Shown here one piece after another: positions 9,073 through 16,762 of a stretch of 64,000 nucleotides of DNA (position 1 is the stretch's first letter; each line of letters begins with the position of its first letter). Source of the DNA: Taishania sp964580465 (GTDB taxonomy: Bacteria; Bacteroidota; Bacteroidia; Flavobacteriales_D; Crocinitomicaceae); NCBI GenBank assembly GCA_964580465.1, contig CAZOKJ010000010.1:1-64000 (forward strand), given 5' to 3'. The notes under the pieces were generated by a model, which was not told the DNA's origin, did no database searches, and saw nothing but the letters and a program-made list of their open reading frames with translations. Position numbers and translations under genes: made by a program.

Positions 9073-9363
9073 ATGGATATGAATACTGATTTTAAACTTA
9101 TCGAGAAGGAGGAAGTGGCAAGCTTAAAGTTTCCAAAGGAGGATGTTAAGCTTAGTGATAATGAACGTAAAGAATTGCGATTAAATCTTGATCGTGCAAA
9201 TACTTTGGGGAATATTGAGCACCACAAAGTAAAGATCTACTTTATCGATAATGAAGGACCAAAAGTTGTTTATACTACTATTTGGGATGCTGGAACACAA
9301 TTTATACTTTTGAAACAAAACGTTTTTATACCTATCAATAGAATTGTTAAACTAGAAATATAA
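9073..9363 (+). CDS. Conserved-looking small protein of unknown function
   Basis: I do not recognise a named family. The product is about 96 residues, with no signal peptide or membrane segment. The N-terminal half is charged (LIEKEEV, KLSDNERKEL). The C-terminal half alternates hydrophobic and polar residues (KVKIYFIDNEG, VVYTTIWDAGTQFILLKQNVFIPINRIVKLEI) in a way that suggests a small beta-barrel or SH3-like fold. I start it at ATG 9073 (MDMNTDF) because the TTG at 9061 lies in the promoter box. It is followed after 7 bases by the acidic-tail protein, so the two probably form one transcription unit. Confidence 0.7.
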   Translation: MDMNTDFKLIEKEEVASLKFPKEDVKLSDNERKELRLNLDRANTLGNIEHHKVKIYFIDNEGPKVVYTTIWDAGTQFILLKQNVFIPINRIVKLEI

Positions 9364-9370
9364 GTATTAA

Positions 9371-9727
9371 ATGGCGAAGAAAAGAGCGATTATTAGCTAT
9401 GAGAAGTTGACGCTTGAGCAAAAAAGAAACCTTGAGCATTCTTTCCCAGAAGGTTTTTCGGGAAGCTTAACTACCATTAAATTACCGTCTGGTGAGGAAA
9501 TGGATGCTGTTATTTGGGAAACAGAAGAAATTACCTATTTAGTTAAAATTACTAAAGCTGCTTACCATTCTGCATTAGATGACGATGATGATGATTTGTT
9601 TGATTCATCAATTGCTGATGAAATAAAAGTTGAAGACGATGACGATGTGTCTGATGATGATGAAGATGATGATTATGATGACAGCGACGACGACGACGAC
9701 GATGATGATGACGAGGACGAAGATTAA
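9371..9727 (+). CDS. Small cytosolic protein with poly-acidic tail
   Basis: The 118-residue product has a folded-looking N-terminal part (residues 1-68: a basic start MAKKRAIISYEKL, then a beta-rich stretch with GSLTTIKLPSGEEMDAVIWETEEITYLVKI) and a C-terminal tail of roughly 50 residues almost entirely Asp and Glu. No signal peptide is present. The tail could act as a nucleic-acid mimic, a metal buffer or a solubility tag; none is demonstrated. The tail is encoded by GAT/GAC/GAA/GAG codons and is a likely site of repeat-length variation. It is the second gene after 9073-9363. Confidence 0.72.
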   Translation: MAKKRAIISYEKLTLEQKRNLEHSFPEGFSGSLTTIKLPSGEEMDAVIWETEEITYLVKITKAAYHSALDDDDDDLFDSSIADEIKVEDDDDVSDDDEDDDYDDSDDDDDDDDDEDED

Positions 9728-9776
9728 TTCGTTCTAATAAAATTTTTTGAAGATTAATTCGTTCTAATAAATTTTT
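9719..9776 (+). repeat. Tandem direct repeat spanning the stop codon
   Basis: Two near-identical copies (9719-9748 and 9749-9776) of a unit starting GAAGATTAATTCGTTCTAAT lie head to tail. The first copy contains the last codons and stop of the acidic-tail gene. A third, partial copy (ATTCGTTCAATAAAT) follows at about 9784-9798 and is the left arm of the terminator and the 3' end of recJ. Confidence 0.9.
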
Positions 9777-9777
9777 C

Positions 9778-9816
9778 AAAGACATTCGTTCAATAAATGG
9801 TTGAACGAATGTCTTT
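9778..9816. terminator. Bidirectional terminator overlapping the recJ 3' end
   Basis: A perfect 16-bp stem (AAAGACATTCGTTCAA with TTGAACGAATGTCTTT, loop TAAATGG) lies between the convergent acidic-tail gene and recJ. The hairpin encodes the last several recJ codons and its stop, so it is partly coding. Confidence 0.85.
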
Positions 9817-11532
9817 TATGTTTAATTGAAGAGTGGTTTTTTCTCTCCAAGTGTTAGTTTCTAGGGTGTAAATAATATCATAAGGTAATCCTTTTGCTAC
9901 TATGTTTTCCTTGTTGCCCAAATTGAACCCTATTCCATCTATTATAACATCAATTTCTTCGTTTTCTTTTACTTGTGTAACTTTTAGCTTTAAATGCTTT
10001 TCTTTCAATAGTCGAATATCTTGTGAGTAAACATTACTAGTCTGAAAAACAGGTTTCATATTTCCAGGACCAAAAGGCTCCATCTCCATTAAAATTCGTT
10101 TTAATTTAGGTACTTTCAATCGATCTTCATCTCGTTCATAAAGTTTAGATAAATCAATTGAGAGGTTGATGTTTTCAATTGGAGTTTTGTCTTCCAATAA
10201 AATTTGTTTTCCCACGATGTCGTCAAAACGTTCTCTAAAAGCATTGAAATTTTCTTTTTTTAAGGTCATTCCTGCTGCAAACGCGTGGCCCCCATACTGT
10301 TCTAGTAAATCTTCACAAGCACTTAGCGCTTTATACAAATCAAATTGATTGATTGATCTTGCTGAACCAGTTAACATACCGTTGTTTTCAGTTAAAACAA
10401 TCGTAGGTTTAAACACTTTTTCAATAATTCTAGATGCTACAATTCCAACTACTCCTTTGTGCCAATCTTCTTTATATACCACTGTTGCATGTGATGTTTT
10501 GTACCATGCATCATTGTTGATTATTTCTAAAGCTTCGTTAGTTGTTTGTTCGTCTAATTCTTTACGTTCTATGTTGTATTGTTCTATGGATTGAGCAAGC
10601 TGCTCAATGACCTCAGCACTTTTTGCTGTCATGATTTTCACAGCTTCCATTCCTGAGTATAACCTACCAGCAGCATTGATTCTTGGTGCTATAGAAAAAA
10701 CAACGTCTGTTAATGTGTATGGCTTGGGTCTATTGGCAATGTCAAACATTTTTTGAAAAGAGGGACGTGTGAAATTATTTAAAATGCGCATGCCATGGTG
10801 GGCAAGTACTCTGTTTTCACCTGTAACAGGTACAATGTCGGCACCTATTGCAATGGCAACAAAGTCCAAAAGCTCGTATAGCTTGTCTAAGGTCTTACCT
10901 TCTTTCAGGATGTAGGCTTGGATTAATTTAAAACCTACACCACAACCACACAGTTCTTTGTAAGGATACGAACAGTCCACTTGTTTTGGGTCTAAAACGA
11001 TTGTATTTGGAACAATTTCACCTGGCTCATGATGGTCGCAAATAATGAAATCAATTCCGAGTGATTTGCCATATTCAACCAGTTCAACTGATTTGATACC
11101 GCAATCCAAAAGAATCATTAATTGAAAATTATTCTCTTTAGCGTAATCTATTCCTTGCTTACTCAATCCATAGCCTTCTTTGTACCGGTCAGGTATATAA
11201 TAATTTAAGTTTTGATGTATGGATGACAGGTAGGAGTACATCATAGCGACTGAACTTGTACCATCTACGTCATAATCTCCATAAAGCAGAATATTTTCTT
11301 TTTTCTGAATAGCTTTGATTAATCTTTCAACAGCTTTATCCATTCCCTTCATTAAAAAAGGATCATGAAGGTGTTCTAAATTAGGTCTGAAAAAGCGTTC
11401 TGCTTCTTGATAATTTGTAATTCCTCTTTGTAGTAGAATGGTTGCGATAGTTGGAGATACTTTTAATTCAGATCTCAAACGTTCAACTGCTTCTATTGTT
11501 GGTATTGGTTCTAATTTCCACTTTTTTTCCAT
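9790..11532 (-). CDS. recJ: Single-stranded-DNA-specific exonuclease RecJ
   Basis: A 5'-to-3' ssDNA exonuclease of recombination and mismatch repair, 580 residues (typical). The DHH phosphoesterase motifs are clear: LLYGDYDVDGTSSVAMMY (motif I, metal ligands), LDCGIK, and ICDHHEPG (the DHH motif). The C-terminal DHHA1 region contains HKGVVGIVASRI and GGHAFAAGMTL. The N-terminal leader (ATILLQRGITNYQEAERFFRP) is the usual RecJ opening. It lies downstream of, and in the same direction as, three SSB-like genes, with a hairpin between. Only the extreme C-terminus falls inside the shared terminator. Confidence 0.96.
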   Translation of the reverse strand: MEKKWKLEPIPTIEAVERLRSELKVSPTIATILLQRGITNYQEAERFFRPNLEHLHDPFLMKGMDKAVERLIKAIQKKENILLYGDYDVDGTSSVAMMYSYLSSIHQNLNYYIPDRYKEGYGLSKQGIDYAKENNFQLMILLDCGIKSVELVEYGKSLGIDFIICDHHEPGEIVPNTIVLDPKQVDCSYPYKELCGCGVGFKLIQAYILKEGKTLDKLYELLDFVAIAIGADIVPVTGENRVLAHHGMRILNNFTRPSFQKMFDIANRPKPYTLTDVVFSIAPRINAAGRLYSGMEAVKIMTAKSAEVIEQLAQSIEQYNIERKELDEQTTNEALEIINNDAWYKTSHATVVYKEDWHKGVVGIVASRIIEKVFKPTIVLTENNGMLTGSARSINQFDLYKALSACEDLLEQYGGHAFAAGMTLKKENFNAFRERFDDIVGKQILLEDKTPIENINLSIDLSKLYERDEDRLKVPKLKRILMEMEPFGPGNMKPVFQTSNVYSQDIRLLKEKHLKLKVTQVKENEEIDVIIDGIGFNLGNKENIVAKGLPYDIIYTLETNTWREKTTLQLNIKDIRSTIY

Positions 11533-11610
11533 AACATCACTTTCGGTTATAAATGTACGTTAAATTTTCAAATTTAAAGTCGTAAAATTTGATCTATTCT
11601 CTATAAAATC

Positions 11611-11640
11611 TAATTGCTCCCGACAGTTCGGGAGCAATTA
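11611..11640. terminator. Perfect hairpin between the SSB trio and recJ
   Basis: TAATTGCTCCCGA and TCGGGAGCAATTA form a 13-bp perfect stem with a CAGT loop. On the minus strand it is followed by GATTTTATAG, a weak U-tract. It probably ends or attenuates the SSB transcript before recJ. Confidence 0.65.
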
Positions 11641-11758
11641 CTTACCTATACCTACCTATTACAACTATGCTTGTTTTTTGCCGAAAAAGGTTTTAATCGT
11701 TGGTTAATCTAGTTTAAAGGAATGTTTAGGTTTATGGTAGGTTGGTTATGAGAGCATC

Positions 11759-12085
11759 TTATAATCCTAATATGTGCTTAATTTCAATTTCTGTTATGGA
11801 TCGTTGAATGCCTTCTGGGTTAAAGTATGTTCTTGAGACTAGCCTTCCATGAATGGCTACTTTTTTACCCTTTTCGCCAAACTTTTCAATAAAAGAAGCA
11901 ATGTTACCCCAGGCAAATACTTTATGCCATTCTGTTGCTTTTTTGATTTTCCCATTGTTGGCTCTGTATTCAGAGTCAGTCGCTACTTCAAAACGAACAA
12001 CTTTACTTCCATTGTCGAATTGTGTTATTTTTTTGTCGGACGCAATGCTGCCGATTAACGTCACGTGGTTTTTAATAGTTGTCAT
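11759..12085 (-). CDS. Short single-stranded DNA-binding protein paralogue (third of three)
   Basis: An OB-fold ssDNA-binding protein of 108 residues. It has the SSB signatures HVTLIGSIASDKKI, KVVRFEVATDSEY, TEWHKVFAWGNIASFIEKFGEKGKKVAIHGRLVSRTY and a final beta strand (EIEIKHILGL). It ends there: the linker and acidic DDDIPF-like tip that recruit partners in housekeeping SSB (about 140-180 residues) are absent. It follows the preceding paralogue by 11 bases, so they are co-transcribed. The housekeeping ssb must lie elsewhere. A specialised role in DNA uptake or recombination is inferred only from the family and the nearby recJ and sbcD. Confidence 0.85.
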   Translation of the reverse strand: MTTIKNHVTLIGSIASDKKITQFDNGSKVVRFEVATDSEYRANNGKIKKATEWHKVFAWGNIASFIEKFGEKGKKVAIHGRLVSRTYFNPEGIQRSITEIEIKHILGL

Positions 12086-12096
12086 AATCCGTTTTT

Positions 12097-12408
12097 TTAA
12101 AGAAATACTAAATCGTTTACTTCCACTTCAGAAACACACTTTCTCAAGCCATTGTTATTGTAAAATCGTGTGACTAGCTTTCCTTCTATGGCTAATTCTG
12201 TCCCAGTTGTTCCGAGTTCTTCCATTACACGTGCCCATTTTCCCCAAGCGGTCATTCGGTGCCAATGTTTTCGTTTCTTTTTCTCTCCAGATGCTGTTAA
12301 AATTACTTCGTCTGTTGACATGGAGAATTTTACAACTTTTCCTCCGTTTTCAAGTTCTATGATTTGTGGTTTAGAACTCATTTTTCCAATTAAATTTACG
12401 TAATTCAT
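12097..12408 (-). CDS. Short single-stranded DNA-binding protein paralogue (second of three)
   Basis: The middle of three tandem SSB-like genes, 103 residues. It has the OB-fold pattern (YVNLIGKMSSKPQI, KVVKFSMSTDEV, KHWHRMTAWGKWARVMEELGTTGTELAIEGKLVTRFY, VSEVEVNDLVFL). It is the most divergent of the trio, with a basic KKKRKHWHR stretch where others have a shorter loop. It stops at the last OB strand with no tail. A GC-rich hairpin (12424-12450) precedes it by 16 bases in the leader, which could modulate its expression relative to the first paralogue. Confidence 0.85.
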   Translation of the reverse strand: MNYVNLIGKMSSKPQIIELENGGKVVKFSMSTDEVILTASGEKKKRKHWHRMTAWGKWARVMEELGTTGTELAIEGKLVTRFYNNNGLRKCVSEVEVNDLVFL

Positions 12409-12423
12409 AAGGCTTCGTTTTTA

Positions 12424-12450
12424 AGTGGAGGCTTTTGTTTCGCCTCCACT
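12424..12450 (-). promoter_or_regulatory. Leader hairpin between SSB paralogues
   Basis: AGTGGAGGC and GCCTCCACT form a perfect 9-bp GC-rich stem in the 70-base gap between the first and second SSB genes. On the minus strand it is followed by TTAAAAACG, not a U-run, so it looks more like an mRNA processing or stability element than a terminator. Confidence 0.5.
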
Positions 12451-12479
12451 GGTTAGTACTACTAATTTGAACTTGTGGT

Positions 12480-12824
12480 TTAAGAATTTTGCTTACTAGA
12501 AAGAATCAAAAAATCATTCATTTCAACTATGGTCGAAAAACGCTTTTCACCATTTTTTGTTTCGTAAGAGTTGTTTAACAAGCGTCCCTCTACGACGATC
12601 TCCAGCCCCTTCGCTAGTGCTTTTTTTACACGCTCAGCTGTTTTCCCCCAGGCATTCACCGTGTGCCACTGTGTGTCTGTTACCCATGCACCGCTTTTGT
12701 CTTTGTAGTTGGAATTAACAGCCATTGAAAAGCGTGCTAATAAACGACCTTTTTCTGTTGTTACGAATTCAGGCTCCATGCCTAAGCGTCCAATCAAACT
12801 TACTTTGTTTCTTAAATTGTTCAT
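12480..12824 (-). CDS. Short single-stranded DNA-binding protein paralogue (first of three)
   Basis: An SSB-like OB-fold protein of 114 residues starting MNNLRNKVSLIGRLGMEPEF, followed by LARFSMAVNSNYKD, TQWHTVNAWGKTAERVKKALAKGLEIVVEGRLLNNSY and IVEMNDFLIL. It ends SSKQNS with no acidic tip. An in-frame TTG at 12893 would add 23 residues, but that TTG is the end of a CAACTTTG promoter-like box, so 12824 is the better start. It is the promoter-proximal member of the trio and the one closest in sequence to ordinary SSB. Confidence 0.87.
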   Translation of the reverse strand: MNNLRNKVSLIGRLGMEPEFVTTEKGRLLARFSMAVNSNYKDKSGAWVTDTQWHTVNAWGKTAERVKKALAKGLEIVVEGRLLNNSYETKNGEKRFSTIVEMNDFLILSSKQNS

Positions 12825-12890
12825 AATGTAAAATTTTAAATGTTTGAAAAATTTGTTACTTGATTTGATACCATGATCGAATCGACACTG

Positions 12891-12898
12891 CAAAGTTG
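12891..12898 (-). promoter_or_regulatory. Probable -7 box of the SSB trio
   Basis: The minus strand reads CAACTTTG, one mismatch from TAnnTTTG, about 70 bases upstream of the first SSB start. The remaining 200 bases to sbcD are AT-rich and hold the divergent promoters; I see no ORF there. Confidence 0.45.
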
Positions 12899-13105
12899 AG
12901 ACGGTTTGAATTTTTTATTCGTAATTTAATTAGTTGCTTTCGTTTAACATTCGTTTGTAACCGTTTAAAATTAAATATGTTTTTGTTAATCAATAACTTG
13001 TGTGTCAAAATTATTTAGTAAAAAATTAATATAATTCTTAAAAAACAGGAAGGTTTGCAAATAATAATTTATTTCTTTAACTTTAAATTCTTTTAAATAA
13101 ACAAC

Positions 13106-14311
13106 ATGCGTATATTGCACACTGCTGATTGGCATTTAGGAAAACGATTGGATTTTTTTAGCCGCATTGAGGAACAAAGGGAAGTGTTAAACGAAATCTG
13201 CCAAATTGCGGAAGATAACAAGGTGGACGTAGTTGTCATTGCTGGAGATTTGTTCGATACGTTTAATCCGCCAACTGAAGCGAGTGAATTGCTATACACT
13301 ACTGCAAAACGATTAGCAAAAAATGGGAGAATCCCTGTAATTGCCATCGCAGGAAATCATGACTCTCCAGATAAAATTAACATGGTTGATGCTTTGGCTT
13401 TGAGTAATGGAATTATTTTTATTGGTGAACCTAATGAACAAGTGAAAAAAATTCAATTGGAGAATGGATTTGAAATCACTCGATCGGATGTTGGATTTAT
13501 TGAAATTAAACTTCCTAACAATGAAGTTCCTCTACGTGTTATTCACACTGCTTTTGCCAATGAAATACGCTTGAAAGAATACTTGGGAGAAGATAAACAA
13601 ATTGGTTTACAAGAAATGCTGAGCCATCGATGGAATTCTCTTGTCGATAAATACTGCGATGATAAAGGTGTAACTATTTTAACCACGCACCTTTACATGC
13701 TTAAAAATTCAAATGAAATCATTGAAGAGCCTGATGGGGAGAAACCGCTAAATATTGGAACAGCTGATTTGATTGATTCATCCAGCGTTCCAACTGCTGT
13801 ACAATATGCAGCTTTGGGACATTTGCATCGCTACCAAGACGTAGGGAATCACCAACCAGTGATTTACAGTAGTGCCATTTTACCTTATTCTTTCTCTGAA
13901 GCTGGACAACAAAAATATGTTGTTTTGGTTGATTTAGAACCTCAAAAAGAACCTGTTATTCAGCGCGTTGCTCTTACTAAAGGAAGAGAGTTAAAACGTG
14001 TAACTTTTGATTCGGTTGACTTAGCCGTTGAATGGCTGAATAATAACCCTACAGCTTTGGTGGAATTGACGATTGAAACAGATACTTTTTTAAAGGCGGA
14101 AGAACGAAAAAGAATCCAACAGGCTCATGATGGGATTATTCACTTAATTCCCAAAATTAAATCAATAGCTGATGGTTCCGAAAATACGTATAAAGCTGTG
14201 GAAATTAAGGAAGTTGTCCCGTTGTTTATTGACTATTTTAAAAGTGAAAATGGTGGCATTGAACCAAATGATGAAATTATGAGTTTGTTCAAGGAAATTA
14301 TGCATAAATAA
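13106..14311 (+). CDS. sbcD: Exonuclease SbcD homologue (Mre11 family)
   Basis: The nuclease subunit of the SbcCD double-strand and hairpin-DNA exonuclease. Metallophosphoesterase motifs are complete: HTADWHLGKRLD (residues 5-16), VIAGDLFDTF, AIAGNHDSPDK, TTHLYML and GHLHRYQ. The 401-residue length is normal. The ATPase partner SbcC usually follows directly; here the next gene is an unrelated glycosyltransferase with its own promoter, so sbcC is absent from this locus. It is transcribed divergently from the SSB trio; TAACTTTA near 13077 may be its -7 box. Confidence 0.93.
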   Translation: MRILHTADWHLGKRLDFFSRIEEQREVLNEICQIAEDNKVDVVVIAGDLFDTFNPPTEASELLYTTAKRLAKNGRIPVIAIAGNHDSPDKINMVDALALSNGIIFIGEPNEQVKKIQLENGFEITRSDVGFIEIKLPNNEVPLRVIHTAFANEIRLKEYLGEDKQIGLQEMLSHRWNSLVDKYCDDKGVTILTTHLYMLKNSNEIIEEPDGEKPLNIGTADLIDSSSVPTAVQYAALGHLHRYQDVGNHQPVIYSSAILPYSFSEAGQQKYVVLVDLEPQKEPVIQRVALTKGRELKRVTFDSVDLAVEWLNNNPTALVELTIETDTFLKAEERKRIQQAHDGIIHLIPKIKSIADGSENTYKAVEIKEVVPLFIDYFKSENGGIEPNDEIMSLFKEIMHK

Positions 14312-14354
14312 AGGAAAGTAAGAAGTAAAATAGAAAAGACTAAATAAAAAAATC

Positions 14355-14362
14355 TACATTTG
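14355..14362 (+). promoter_or_regulatory. -7 box of the GT9 glycosyltransferase gene
   Basis: TACATTTG is a perfect TAnnTTTG match, 15 bases upstream of the TTG start. Confidence 0.6.
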
Positions 14363-14376
14363 TAAATAAAAAAACA

Positions 14377-15348
14377 TTGAAACGTATTCTTATCATACAG
14401 ACAGCATTTTTAGGAGATGTAATTTTAGCTACAGCAGCTATTGCAGAAGCTAAACGCATTTTTCCAGAAGCTAATATTGATGTATTGGTAAAAAAAGGAA
14501 ACGAAGGTTTACTTGCTAATAATCCAGCTATTCATAGAGTTCATGTTTTTGATAAAAGTCACCATAAGTTAAAAGAAATTGTTAGATTAATTCGTATTTT
14601 TAGAAAGCAACATTATGATGGAGTATTTAATTTCCAACGTTTTGGAAGTTCTGGTATTCTAACGCTATTATCTGGAGCGAAACAAAAGTTTGGCTTTAAG
14701 AAAAATCCGTTTTCATGGGGATTTACAAAACGATTTGACCATGAAATAGGGAATGGTATGCATGAAGTTGCAAGAAATATGCTGATGTTAGAATCGTTTG
14801 GCGCTTCTCAACAGGCAAAACCAGTTTTGTACCCTTCTGAATCATCTTGGACGAAAACTAGTGCTTATAAAAACGAGCCTTATTATTGCATTGCGCCTGC
14901 ATCCGTTTGGTTTACAAAACAACTGCCAAAAGAACAATGGTCAAATGTAATTCAACGTTTAGGAAAGGAGCATCCAATTTATTTGTTAGGAGCACCAAAT
15001 GATGTAAATTTGTGCAATGCCATTATTCAAGAAAACAATGGGTATAGAATTGTTAATTTGGCTGGACAACTCTCTTTATTGGACTCTGCTGCGTTAATGA
15101 AAGACGCAAAGCGTAATTATGTGAATGATTCTGGACCTTTGCACATTGCTTCGGCCATGAATGCACCCGTTACAGCTTTTTTCCTTTCCACTGTTCCTGC
15201 TTTTGGGTTTGGACCTTTATCTGACGATCAACAAATTTTGGAAGTAAATGGTTTAGACTGTCGCCCATGTGGCTTGCATGGATACGCAACTTGTCCATTG
15301 GGGCATTTTAAATGTTCAATCATTCCATTTCATGATTTAAAAACATGA
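14377..15348 (+). CDS. Glycosyltransferase family 9 (heptosyltransferase-like)
   Basis: A GT-B glycosyltransferase of the heptosyltransferase family, 323 residues, probably adding a sugar to lipopolysaccharide core at the inner face of the membrane. The N-terminus KRILIIQTAFLGDVILATA is the family opening with the catalytic-Asp loop (GDV). IAPASVWFTKQLPKEQW and VNDSGPLHIASAMNAPVTAFF are the C-terminal nucleotide-sugar site, and the Cys-rich end (LDCRPCGLHGYATCPLG) matches family 9. The start is TTG at 14377; no ATG is available nearby. Acceptor and sugar donor are unknown. Confidence 0.87.
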   Translation: MKRILIIQTAFLGDVILATAAIAEAKRIFPEANIDVLVKKGNEGLLANNPAIHRVHVFDKSHHKLKEIVRLIRIFRKQHYDGVFNFQRFGSSGILTLLSGAKQKFGFKKNPFSWGFTKRFDHEIGNGMHEVARNMLMLESFGASQQAKPVLYPSESSWTKTSAYKNEPYYCIAPASVWFTKQLPKEQWSNVIQRLGKEHPIYLLGAPNDVNLCNAIIQENNGYRIVNLAGQLSLLDSAALMKDAKRNYVNDSGPLHIASAMNAPVTAFFLSTVPAFGFGPLSDDQQILEVNGLDCRPCGLHGYATCPLGHFKCSIIPFHDLKT

Positions 15349-15430
15349 TTTTTTTAACTTGTAAGAAAGTCGATAAACCATAACAACACATTTTCTTAGA
15401 TTGACATAGACAACAATTGATTTAATTCTA

Positions 15431-15460
15431 AAACCATTTTCAAAAGAAAAATGGTTGTTT
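15431..15460 (+). terminator. Terminator after the GT9 gene
   Basis: AACCATTTT and AAAATGGTT form a 9-bp stem around CAAAAG, followed by GTTTT. It lies about 85 bases after the stop. Confidence 0.55.
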
Positions 15461-15521
15461 TACAAAAAGTAAGGAGCAAGGTTAAATAAAAAAGTTATCT
15501 TTAACCAGAATTTAATTGAGT

Positions 15522-16712
15522 ATGAAATCATTTTTAATCTACATAGGATTTATCATTAGTGGAGTTGTAGCAACTACTTCATTTACGATTTTTAGTAATA
15601 GCACAGCACAAGAGGAGGCAAGCACTTTTTTGCGAGACGCTATTGTTGAAGTTGAATCAGATACTATTTCCATCAACATCAGTGTAGTTGGAGATGTTAT
15701 GTTTCATACTCCTCAAATTACAGCTTGTTATGATGCGGTTTCAAAAACGTATAATTTTAAACCGTTTTTTGATGAAGTAAAACCATTTTTTAAAGCAGCA
15801 GATTTGGCTATTGCTAACTTTGAAACCACTACAGCAGGTCCTTCAAGACCTTATTCAGGTTATCCTAATTTTAACTCTCCGGATGAAGCGTTTGATGCAC
15901 TCATTGATGCAGGAATTGACGTTATTACAACTGTAAATAACCATTGTTTGGACACAGGTGAAAAGGGGTTAAGAAGAACGGCTCAAAAAGCGAAGGAAAA
16001 AGGGTTAGATTTTGTTGGAACCTATGAATCAGAAGCAACGGTGAATAATCGTTTCATAGTGAAGGATGTGAAAGGAATTAAAATTGCTATTTTGGCTTAT
16101 ACTGAACACGCAAATGGAATTGAAAAATCATTTACTCCAGAAAAGCAATACCAATTGTTGAATTTAATGGACAAAGAGCAAGTAGCGAAAGATATAAAAG
16201 CTGCAAAAGATCAACAAGTTGATGCTATTTTGGCTTGTTTGCATTGGGGAGATGAGTATCAAAAAGAGCCTGCAAAAAGACAAGTTGACTTCGCTAATTG
16301 TCTAGCAAATGAAGGCGTAGATTTTATTATGGGAAGTCATCCCCACGTTATTCAAAAGTCCGATTTTATTCAAACAGAGGATAAACGTTCGTTTGTTATC
16401 TATTCCATGGGTAATTTTATTTCTAACCAACGAAGAGAAACGTTGGGAGCCAATTTTGGAGCTACAGAAACCGGAGTTATTGTGAATTTACATGTTCAAA
16501 AAGTAAAATCAATCAATAAAACAACTTTGGAGAATGTTGATTACATTCCAACTTGGGTATATCGAAAAAAAGAAGATAAACCAACATGGACTTATCGTGT
16601 TTTACCGATTGCTAAGTTTATGAATAGCTCACAATATGATTCAGATTCTCAAAAACGCATGAATGAGGCGTGGGAATACACCATGCCAATGCTAAAAAAA
16701 ATGCAGCCATAA
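15522..16712 (+). CDS. CapA-family metallophosphatase-like protein
   Basis: A 396-residue protein of the PGA_cap/CapA family, known from poly-gamma-glutamate capsule systems but widespread as single genes. One N-terminal hydrophobic segment (residues 3-22) anchors or exports it. The metallophosphatase-like core shows VVGDVMFHTPQ, ADLAIANFETT, TVNNHCLDTGE, CLHWGDEYQ, FIMGSHPHVIQ and YSMGNFISNQR. No capB or capC lies nearby, so a capsule role is not supported by context. ATG 15522 is preferred to the TTG two codons upstream. A TTATCTTTA box near 15495 may be the promoter. Confidence 0.87.
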   Translation: MKSFLIYIGFIISGVVATTSFTIFSNSTAQEEASTFLRDAIVEVESDTISINISVVGDVMFHTPQITACYDAVSKTYNFKPFFDEVKPFFKAADLAIANFETTTAGPSRPYSGYPNFNSPDEAFDALIDAGIDVITTVNNHCLDTGEKGLRRTAQKAKEKGLDFVGTYESEATVNNRFIVKDVKGIKIAILAYTEHANGIEKSFTPEKQYQLLNLMDKEQVAKDIKAAKDQQVDAILACLHWGDEYQKEPAKRQVDFANCLANEGVDFIMGSHPHVIQKSDFIQTEDKRSFVIYSMGNFISNQRRETLGANFGATETGVIVNLHVQKVKSINKTTLENVDYIPTWVYRKKEDKPTWTYRVLPIAKFMNSSQYDSDSQKRMNEAWEYTMPMLKKMQP

Positions 16713-16762
16713 CTAGCTGCAATTTTTTCTTTTATTCTATGTATGTTGAAACATGTGAATGT

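Noticed and set aside
9552..9785. His-rich ORF on the minus strand opposite the acidic tail
   Set aside because: It is the antisense shadow of the GAT/GAC repeats; no start region, promoter or homology supports it.
15522..16712. Poly-gamma-glutamate capsule locus
   Set aside because: Only the CapA-like protein is present; capB, capC and transport genes are missing.
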